Assembly (NCBI GenBank): GCA_030151145.1
Contig: JASLEL010000250.1
Location: 1-5,224, forward strand
Source of the DNA: Aquirhabdus sp.
GTDB taxonomy: Bacteria > Pseudomonadota > Gammaproteobacteria > Pseudomonadales > Moraxellaceae
DNA length: 5,224 nucleotides
Direction: 5' to 3'
Shown: piece by piece, positions 1 to 4,608 of the stretch
Layout of the letters: each line of letters starts with the position of its first letter
Position numbering within the stretch: the stretch's first letter is position 1
The notes under the pieces: model-generated
Told to the model about the DNA's origin: nothing
Database searches by the model: none
Seen by the model: the letters and a program-made list of their open reading frames with translations, nothing else
Translations under genes and position numbers: made by a program

Positions 1-1
1 G

Positions 2-982
2 GCAGGTCTATCGGGCTCGGCCAATGGCGCAGGTGCTGCGGCGACTTTCCTTGGACCCAGCGGTATGGCACAAGACAGTGCAGGTAATCTCTATATCGCG
101 GATACCTACAACGATCTGATTCGCATGATCACGCCTGCGGGCGTCGTGACGACGATTGCGGGTACTGGGGTCGCGGGTACGGCCAATGGTGTCGGAACAG
201 CAGCCAGCTTTAATAGCCCGCAAGGGATCGTCATCGACAGCGCAGGCAATCTGTATGTCGCAGATACCGGCAATAATGTGATTCGCAAGATCACCATCAC
301 GACAGGCAGCGCTGGCAATGTCTATACGGTTTCGACCTTTGCCGGACAGCTCGGTGCGCATGGCGCACTGGATGGTACGGGAACCTTGGCTCAGTTCAAT
401 ACCCCGACCGGGCTTGCGATAGATGCGCAGGGCAATCTGTATGTGGCTGACTTCCTCAATTACACGATCCGCAAGATCACACCGACAGGCGTGGTGACGA
501 CGCTGGCAGGCAGTGCCGGTAATCTGGGCGCTGCGGACGGTACGGGTACGGTGGCGCGCCTGAATCACCCAACCGGACTGACGGTAGACAGTCAGGGCAA
601 TCTCTACGTGGCCGATTGTTACAACAATACGATCCGTAAGGTCTCGCCAGCAGGCGTAGTGACGACGATCGCAGGTAGCGGCGCTGCAGGATCTGCAGAT
701 AGCGCGACGGGAACGACTGCCCAGTTTAATCATCCGTTTGCGATTACCATCGACAGTAAAGGCAATCTGTACGTGGCTGATGGCAATAACAGCACCATTC
801 GCAAGATCGTGCCCAGTGGTACCAATACGGTATCCACGATTATTGGTCAGGCCGGTCAGTTCGGAACAACCTTGGGTGCGTTGCCGGGCAGCGTGATGAC
901 GCCGCAGGGTGTGCTGATCGCATCTGGCGGGCAATTGGTCATCACCAGTGGTAATGCCGTGCTGGTGGCAAGCGGGTTCTGA
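2..982 (+). CDS. NHL-repeat beta-propeller protein, 5'-truncated
   Basis: The reading frame is open from base 2, so the true start lies before the window. The methionine at 65 sits inside the first visible repeat and is not a credible start. The 326 visible residues are built from repeats of the form AxFxxPxGhxhDxxGNLYVADxxNxxIRKI-(T/S)PxG-VTTIAG. Five good copies begin near 41, 203, 389, 554 and 719, at a period of about 54-62 residues, joined by Gly/Ala/Asp-rich linkers. A sixth, degenerate copy (about 878-979) keeps only TPQGV and a weak LVITSGN strand. Known NHL domains fold as beta-propellers of about six blades that serve as binding or scaffold surfaces and are often secreted or attached to the envelope. 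Any signal peptide, lipobox or N-terminal partner domain lies outside the window. I see no catalytic residues and no link to the genes downstream, which face the other way. The family assignment is firm; ligand and role are unknown. Confidence 0.9.
   Translation, partial: AGLSGSANGAGAAATFLGPSGMAQDSAGNLYIADTYNDLIRMITPAGVVTTIAGTGVAGTANGVGTAASFNSPQGIVIDSAGNLYVADTGNNVIRKITITTGSAGNVYTVSTFAGQLGAHGALDGTGTLAQFNTPTGLAIDAQGNLYVADFLNYTIRKITPTGVVTTLAGSAGNLGAADGTGTVARLNHPTGLTVDSQGNLYVADCYNNTIRKVSPAGVVTTIAGSGAAGSADSATGTTAQFNHPFAITIDSKGNLYVADGNNSTIRKIVPSGTNTVSTIIGQAGQFGTTLGALPGSVMTPQGVLIASGGQLVITSGNAVLVASGF
41..979 (+). repeat. Tandem NHL repeats (five clear, one degenerate)
   Basis: Coding repeat units lie at about 41-163, 203-346, 389-511, 554-676, 719-847 and a degenerate 878-979. 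The core GNLYVAD (GNLYIAD in the first) is kept in units 1-5, as is an IRK/IRM strand. Unit 2 has an insertion of about six residues (ITTGSAGNVY region) before its final strand, and unit 5 has a smaller one. At DNA level the GNLYVAD-coding blocks are similar but differ at synonymous sites, so the array is old rather than a recent expansion. The last unit has lost the GNLYVAD signature, as expected for a C-terminal blade that closes the propeller. Confidence 0.85.
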
Positions 983-994
983 TGTGCGAGCCAA

Positions 995-1028
995 CAGTAA
1001 AAAAGCCCCATATGGGGCTTTTTTACTG
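995..1028. terminator. Bidirectional intrinsic terminator, perfect 34-bp palindrome
   Basis: The segment is a perfect inverted repeat. It has an A6 tract (999-1004), a GC-rich GCCCC/GGGGC stem around a central ATAT, and a T6 tract (1019-1024), with CAGT/ACTG at the outer ends. Read from either strand it gives a GC stem followed by a run of U. It sits 12 bp after the NHL stop codon and 17 bp before the GST stop codon, exactly where two convergent genes would share one terminator. Confidence 0.92.
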
Positions 1029-1045
1029 GGTGCGAATTGCCGATA

Positions 1046-1633
1046 TCAAACGCGGAAAACCTGCTGGAAGGCCGGACGCTGGGAGATGGCTGCCAGATAG
1101 TGCTGGAAAGCCGGGCGCTCTGGGATACTCTTGGAGAGGTGGATGCCGTAAAACAGCGCAGCCCCCATATACACATCAGCAGCACTGAATGTGCCCGTGA
1201 TGCTGGTCTTGCCCGTTAGGTACTGCTCCAGCACATGGATGGTCAGGTCGTAATGACCATAACCGACCATGCCCTGCTTCACGCCTTCTACCTCCACGCC
1301 AAGGCCCTTATTGGTGGTAGCGGCTTCCAGAGGACCTGCGGCAAAGAACAGCCAGCGATAGTACTCGGCACGATTGTTGAGCGCCGGGGCTAGACCTTTT
1401 TCAGGGAAAGCATCGGCAAGGTAAGCACAGATGGCTGCGGACTCGGTCACGACATGACCGTCATGGACGAGGGCAGGGACTTTGCCCATGGGATTGATCT
1501 GCAGGTAGTCGTCGGTCTTCATGGACGGACCGAATTCGACCTCGACACTTTCATAAGGAACGTCGAGTTCGGCGAGCAGCCACTGGATGATGAGGCCGCG
1601 TGAACGGGGATTGCTGTAGAGGGTGAGTGCCAT
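1046..1633 (-). CDS. Glutathione S-transferase family protein
   Basis: This complete 195-residue protein is slightly short for a cytosolic GST (usually 200-220). Residues 1-75 form a thioredoxin-like domain. LYSNPRSRG (5-13) is the N-terminal active-site region, NPMGKVPAL (47-55) holds the cis-proline (P53) of the glutathione site, and E64-S65 in TESAAICAYLAD is the usual contact for the gamma-glutamyl group. The helical C-terminal domain carries GTFSAADVYMG (147-157), the GST N-capping-box motif with D153. GSTs conjugate or reduce electrophiles with glutathione in the cytoplasm. The catalytic residue is not obvious; S7, N8 and S11 are candidates. The start is supported by AAGGAA (minus strand, 1641-1646) seven bases upstream. 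It follows the monooxygenase gene on the same strand, but a terminator lies between, so co-transcription would need read-through. Substrate unknown. Confidence 0.93.
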   Translation of the reverse strand: MALTLYSNPRSRGLIIQWLLAELDVPYESVEVEFGPSMKTDDYLQINPMGKVPALVHDGHVVTESAAICAYLADAFPEKGLAPALNNRAEYYRWLFFAAGPLEAATTNKGLGVEVEGVKQGMVGYGHYDLTIHVLEQYLTGKTSITGTFSAADVYMGAALFYGIHLSKSIPERPAFQHYLAAISQRPAFQQVFRV

Positions 1634-1640
1634 GGCGGAT

Positions 1641-1646
1641 TTCCTT
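1641..1646 (-). promoter_or_regulatory. Ribosome binding site of the GST gene
   Basis: On the minus strand the sequence reads AAGGAA followed by seven bases and then ATG at 1633. This is good Shine-Dalgarno spacing and fixes the GST start. Confidence 0.7.
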
Positions 1647-1675
1647 GATATCGGAGACGATTTTCCATATAAAAC

Positions 1676-1707
1676 AATAAAGCCGTGTCAGCATACACGG
1701 CTTTATT
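1676..1707 (-). terminator. Intrinsic terminator downstream of the monooxygenase gene
   Basis: A perfect 13-bp stem (1676-1688 with 1695-1707) encloses a six-base loop. The stem core is GCCGTGT/ACACGGC flanked by AATAAA/TTTATT. On the minus strand the stem ends in TTTATT and runs into GTTTTATATGG, a U-rich tail, so it should end transcripts coming from the monooxygenase gene 58 bp upstream. It lies 43 bp before the GST start, so the GST promoter may overlap it or lie just after it; I see no convincing -35/-10 pair there. Confidence 0.8.
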
Positions 1708-1717
1708 TGATCTGGTG

Positions 1718-1749
1718 ATGACAGTCATCGGTTGGCCGATGACTGTCAT
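1718..1749. repeat. Strong 14-bp inverted repeat with nested dyads
   Basis: A perfect 14-bp stem (1718-1731 with 1736-1749) has a four-base TTGG loop. It starts 15 bp after the monooxygenase stop codon, reading on the minus strand. Each arm contains ATGACNGTCAT, itself an 11-bp palindrome (1718-1728 and 1739-1749), so the element is also two dyads centred 21 bp apart. No U tract follows, so it is not a classical terminator by itself. It could be an mRNA 3'-end stabiliser paired with the terminator at 1676-1707, or a two-site operator for the GST gene. Confidence 0.7.
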
Positions 1750-1764
1750 GCACGAGGGTGATGC

Positions 1765-3282
1765 TTAGGCTTTTTTGACATAGCTATAGCTGGACAGGTC
1801 GAAGTGACGTGTGCGTTTGCGATATTCCACCGTAAAGCCGGGCCAGTTGTTGGTGTTCTTGCCATCCGCTGTCTGATACCAACTGGTGCAGCCCTGCGAC
1901 CAGATGGTTTTTTTCATGCGGGTCTGGATTTCGGCATTAAACTGATCCTGTACATCCTGACGCAGGTCGGTGTAGCGCAGACCTTTAGCCGTCATGGTGC
2001 GAATGGCATCCAGAATGTAGTTCACCTGACTCTCGATCATAAAGACGATCGAATTATGGCCGAGGTTGGTGTTGGGGCCGTAGAGCATGTAGAGGTTGGG
2101 GAAGCCGCTGACGGTGAGACCGAGATAGGCTTCGGCACCATCTTTCCATGTGCTCTTCAGGTCACGACCGTTCAGACCGGTGATGTGCATCGGTGCGAGG
2201 AAGTCGGTGGCTGCAAAGCCGGTGCCGAGGATGATGGTATCGGTCTTATGCAGTTTACCATCGCTGGTGCGGATACCGGTTGGCGTGATCTCGCTGATCC
2301 CATCGCTGATGACATCGACTTGCGGTTTGACCAGCGCTCGATACCAGTTGTTGGAGATCAGGATGCGTTTACAGCCGATAGGGTAGTCGGGCATCAGGCG
2401 ATGGCGCAGTTTGTGATCTTTGACTTCTTCGCGGATGTGGCGTTGAAAGAGGTACTCGACCAGCGACATCTCATTGACATAGGTGGTGAAGCCCAGCAGA
2501 CGGATTTCATGCGAGCCGTACTGCCAGATGCGGTCCAGACTCTGCAGGATCGGCAGCTTCTGGAACAACGTTTTTTCCAGACGCGGGTAGACGCGGTCGG
2601 GCTTGGGGATCACATACGGTGCCGAGCGCTGATACAGGTCCAACTGCGCCACCTGATCGACGATTTCAGGCACAAACTGAATGGCACTGGCACCCGTGCC
2701 AATGACTGCGACGCGCTTGCCGGTCAGGTCATAGTCATGGTCCCAGCGTGCCGAGTGAAAGGTCTTGCCGGTAAAGGTATCAAGGCCCTTGAGATTAGGG
2801 TAGGCAGGGCGGTTCAACTGACCGACGGCGGCGACCAGAATCTCGGCTTCAAACTGCTCGCCAGTCGTACTCTGGATCTGCCAGAGGCCTAAAGCTTCGT
2901 CAAACTGAGCACTGGCAATCTCGGTATTAAACCGGACATGCGGACGGATGGCGTATTTGTCGGCGCAATGGCGCAGATACTGGTGAATCTCCGGTGCCTT
3001 GCCGAAGCGGTTAGCCCAGCCACGATCCTGCTCGAAGGAGTAGGAGTACAGATGCGACGGCACATCACAGGCAGCGCCGGGATAAGTATTGTCTCGCCAG
3101 ACACCGCCGACATCATTGGCTTTTTCAAACAGTGTCAGATCGGCGATGCCGGCTTGCTTGAGACGGATTGCCAGACCTAAGCCACCAAAGCCGGTCCCGA
3201 TGATCGCAACACGAGGGCGTGCGTTCTTGGTCTTTTTTGCCTGCGCTTGGTTACGGCTCTGTGGTGATACAGCACTATTCAT
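1765..3282 (-). CDS. Type I Baeyer-Villiger flavin monooxygenase
   Basis: This complete 505-residue protein has the usual length for type I BVMOs, which use FAD, NADPH and O2 to insert oxygen beside a ketone and give an ester or lactone. The first Rossmann motif is G29-T-G-F-G-G34, with E53 at the end of strand 2 for the FAD ribose. The second, NADPH, is G195-T-G-A-S-A200, followed by R219-S220. Both BVMO fingerprints are present: GG-V-W62 to Y67-P-G69 and D73, and F170-x-G-xxx-H176-xxx-W180-D181. K305-R306 fit the lysine-arginine pair of known BVMOs whose arginine is catalytic. GTGF (353-356) and YGPNTNLGHNS (401-411) are further family motifs. The first 24 residues are a polar, lysine-rich extension without signal-peptide character, so the protein should be cytosolic. 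The ATG is the only upstream methionine in frame, but its ribosome site is weak (AGG about 11 bases upstream). It is divergent from the AraC gene. Substrate not predictable; MymA-like or aryl/aliphatic ketone BVMOs are the nearest concepts. Confidence 0.94.
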   Translation of the reverse strand: MNSAVSPQSRNQAQAKKTKNARPRVAIIGTGFGGLGLAIRLKQAGIADLTLFEKANDVGGVWRDNTYPGAACDVPSHLYSYSFEQDRGWANRFGKAPEIHQYLRHCADKYAIRPHVRFNTEIASAQFDEALGLWQIQSTTGEQFEAEILVAAVGQLNRPAYPNLKGLDTFTGKTFHSARWDHDYDLTGKRVAVIGTGASAIQFVPEIVDQVAQLDLYQRSAPYVIPKPDRVYPRLEKTLFQKLPILQSLDRIWQYGSHEIRLLGFTTYVNEMSLVEYLFQRHIREEVKDHKLRHRLMPDYPIGCKRILISNNWYRALVKPQVDVISDGISEITPTGIRTSDGKLHKTDTIILGTGFAATDFLAPMHITGLNGRDLKSTWKDGAEAYLGLTVSGFPNLYMLYGPNTNLGHNSIVFMIESQVNYILDAIRTMTAKGLRYTDLRQDVQDQFNAEIQTRMKKTIWSQGCTSWYQTADGKNTNNWPGFTVEYRKRTRHFDLSSYSYVKKA

Positions 3283-3297
3283 GGGGGAAGATACCTG

Positions 3298-3313
3298 TGT
3301 CAGTCAATTGACA
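3298..3313. promoter_or_regulatory. Candidate operator dyad TGTCA...TGACA
   Basis: TGTCA (3298-3302) and TGACA (3309-3313) form an inverted repeat, and a second, overlapping perfect palindrome GTCAATTGAC occupies 3303-3312. The site lies 16 bp before the monooxygenase start codon and covers -35-like hexamers on both strands. This is a pattern match only; a bound regulator is inference. Confidence 0.35.
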
Positions 3314-3350
3314 TAGATTAGCGACGGATGTGCTTGATTCAGAGGTCGCA

Positions 3351-3390
3351 CAGGGACAAAATATTGTGATTCGGGGACATTTATCAATGA
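3351..3390 (+). promoter_or_regulatory. Candidate AraC-type operator, 21-bp direct repeat
   Basis: Two half-sites of the form CRGGGACA-N8-TGA occur at 3351-3369 and 3372-3390, exactly 21 bp apart, which is two helical turns. Ten of the 19 positions match exactly, including GGGACA in both. AraC/XylS-family proteins typically bind direct repeats with about this period (XylS at Pm is an example). The repeat ends 9 bp before the start codon of the AraC-family gene, so it could mediate autoregulation and also control the divergent monooxygenase. No GGGACA copy is visible upstream of the hydrolase gene. Confidence 0.4.
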
Positions 3391-3399
3391 GCGTGACGT

Positions 3400-4449
3400 A
3401 TGCCGACCTGGGCGTTTGAACGCAGTGTACATAGCGTACGACTGATGACCGAATTTGCGGTCGAGCAGGGGATAACCCGCGCGCAGATGCTGGCGGATAC
3501 CGATCTGACCGAAACGCAACTACTGGACCCGGCAATGGTTGTGACGGGACAGCAGGAGCTGCAGGTGATACGCAATCTGCTACGCCATCTGGGTCACCGT
3601 CCGGCGCTCGGTGTTGCGGTCGGCGCACGCTATCACTTTACTACCTTTGGCGTGCTGGGACTGGCGATCGTCAGTAGTCCCAGTGTGCGCGAAGCGCTGA
3701 ATGTCGCATTACAGTATTTTCATCTCACATTTGCGTTTACGCGTTTTCTGGTCATCGATACCGCGACCGAAACCATCATTACCATTGACGATGCCGAGGT
3801 GCCGGAGGACGTCCGGCGCTTTGTCGTGGAGCGGGACGCAGCAGCCTTGATCACCGTCAAGCGAGACTTTGTACCCACCTCCATGCTGGAGCGACTGGTG
3901 ATGACCTTTGCTTCGGATGAGGCGTGGCCTGCGTATACCGCATTTTTTGGTGTAGAGCCTGAGCCATTGGGGGCGAGCAGCTTTGCGGTGATGGACCGCC
4001 TGCAGATGGAGCAGCCGCTGCAGTTTGCCAATGAGCTTGCATTGAATGCTGCTGCCACCCAGTGCCGTCAATTACTCGACGAACGGCAGGCGACCCATCG
4101 CCTGACGCAGCTCGTGCGGGAGCGTCTGATGATTGCCAAAGGCCAGATGCCGACCATGGCGACTGTGGCTGCGGAGCTGTTTATGACTGCGCGGACCTTG
4201 CGACGGCATCTGGCGGATGAGGGCTGTACGTTTATTGGCGTGCGTGAAGAAGTACGGCAGCGGTTAGCAGATCAGTATCTGGCGATGGCAGAGGTCTCCA
4301 TCGAACAAACGGCGGACTGGCTAGGCTATGCCGAGCCCAGCAGCTTTATCAATGCCTACAAGCGCTGGCATGGCACCACGCCGCATGCGGGTCGTCTGGT
4401 CCGCTTCTGCATGGATACGCGCAAACAAGCACGGTCGAAGTCAAGATAG
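3400..4449 (+). CDS. AraC-family transcriptional regulator, arabinose-binding-like N-terminus
   Basis: This complete 349-residue protein has the length and layout of the AraC subfamily whose N-terminal half matches the arabinose-binding-like ligand domain (the OruR/VirS type). Residues about 10-210 carry family hallmarks such as RPALGVAVGARYHFTTFGVLG (68-88 region) and the SPSVREALNVALQYFHL segment. Residues about 250-332 are the paired helix-turn-helix DNA-binding domain: the first HTH is near 253-274 (TVAAELFMTARTLRRHL), and the second near 300-323 (SIEQTADWLGYAEPSSF, then a YKRWHGTTP signature). ATG 3400 is the earliest possible start because a TGA in the same frame lies at 3394-3396; its ribosome site is weak (GAG eight bases upstream). 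It is divergent from the BVMO gene and most likely controls it, by analogy with mycobacterial virS-mymA; the effector is unknown. It may also act on the downstream hydrolase gene. Confidence 0.93.
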   Translation: MPTWAFERSVHSVRLMTEFAVEQGITRAQMLADTDLTETQLLDPAMVVTGQQELQVIRNLLRHLGHRPALGVAVGARYHFTTFGVLGLAIVSSPSVREALNVALQYFHLTFAFTRFLVIDTATETIITIDDAEVPEDVRRFVVERDAAALITVKRDFVPTSMLERLVMTFASDEAWPAYTAFFGVEPEPLGASSFAVMDRLQMEQPLQFANELALNAAATQCRQLLDERQATHRLTQLVRERLMIAKGQMPTMATVAAELFMTARTLRRHLADEGCTFIGVREEVRQRLADQYLAMAEVSIEQTADWLGYAEPSSFINAYKRWHGTTPHAGRLVRFCMDTRKQARSKSR

Positions 4450-4530
4450 TCTGCAGACACGCGTTCTATCATCTATTTGGGTGCAAGACTTGAACTGAGT
4501 GTTCATTGCTTCTGTCTGCAAACGGGATCA

Positions 4531-4558
4531 TGATCAGGGTCACTGTGCTTCCTGATCA
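4531..4558. repeat. Inverted repeat TGATCAGG / CCTGATCA
   Basis: The 8-bp arms at 4531-4538 and 4551-4558 are perfect inverted copies with a 12-base spacer. Each arm contains the palindrome TGATCA, centred 22 bp apart, and the left one is extended by an overlapping GATCATGATC palindrome (4526-4535). The element lies 50 bp before the hydrolase start and overlaps the only -10-like hexamer seen. It could be an operator; nothing in the sequence proves binding. Confidence 0.4.
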
Positions 4559-4598
4559 GCATCAGCAATCACTGAATTTCATTCGCATTGAATAACCC

Positions 4599-4604
4599 GA
4601 GGAA
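4599..4604 (+). promoter_or_regulatory. Ribosome binding site of the hydrolase gene
   Basis: GAGGAA precedes the ATG at 4609 by four bases, a slightly short but functional spacing. It picks 4609 as the start; the ATG at 4604 is out of frame. Confidence 0.7.
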
Positions 4605-4608
4605 TGTC

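Larger units (their letters stand above)
3283..3399. promoter_or_regulatory. Divergent promoter region, monooxygenase / AraC regulator
   Basis: These 117 bp separate two genes transcribed away from each other, so both promoters should be here or just inside the genes. A consensus-like TTGACA (+, 3308-3313) overlaps a minus-strand TTGACT (3302-3307), but neither has a good -10 at 16-18 bp. A TTGATT (3334-3339) with AAAATA 18 bp further on (3358-3363) is another weak plus-strand candidate. The lack of a strong promoter fits activator-dependent transcription. Candidate operators are listed separately. Confidence 0.55.
4450..4608 (+). promoter_or_regulatory. Intergenic region upstream of the hydrolase gene
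   Basis: This 159-bp gap is long enough to hold a separate promoter for the hydrolase gene. I see no intrinsic terminator for the AraC gene; only a 10-bp palindrome GTCTGCAGAC (4449-4458) overlaps its stop codon and lacks a U tract. One weak promoter match is TTGCTT (4506-4511) with CATGAT (4529-4534) at 17 bp. TGATCA-centred repeats lie at 4526-4559. Confidence 0.4.

Noticed and set aside
65..67. ATG at 65 as the start of the NHL gene
   Set aside because: The same frame is open back to base 2 and encodes the beginning of an NHL repeat (AATFLGPSG), so the gene starts upstream of the window.
8..994. Minus-strand 328-codon open frame antisense to the NHL gene
   Set aside because: Its Arg/Thr/Cys-rich translation matches no family and repeats with the NHL units, so it is a mirror of the repeat codons. 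The plus frame encodes clear NHL repeats.
982..1219. Short plus-strand frames (982-1188 and 1037-1219) after the NHL gene
   Set aside because: They read through the palindromic terminator or antisense to the GST gene and show no ribosome site or domain.
1804..2892. Plus-strand 362-codon open frame inside the monooxygenase gene
   Set aside because: The minus-strand protein has all BVMO motifs across this region. The plus-strand product resembles no known family and is explained by codon bias of the real gene.
3275..3628. Minus-strand 117-codon open frame overlapping the AraC start and reaching the monooxygenase start
   Set aside because: The product is Pro/Ser/Arg-rich without domain features and lies antisense to the N-terminus of the AraC protein.
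4449..4458. GTCTGCAGAC palindrome at the AraC stop codon as a terminator
   Set aside because: It is only 10 bp with no loop and no following T run, which is too weak for an intrinsic terminator.
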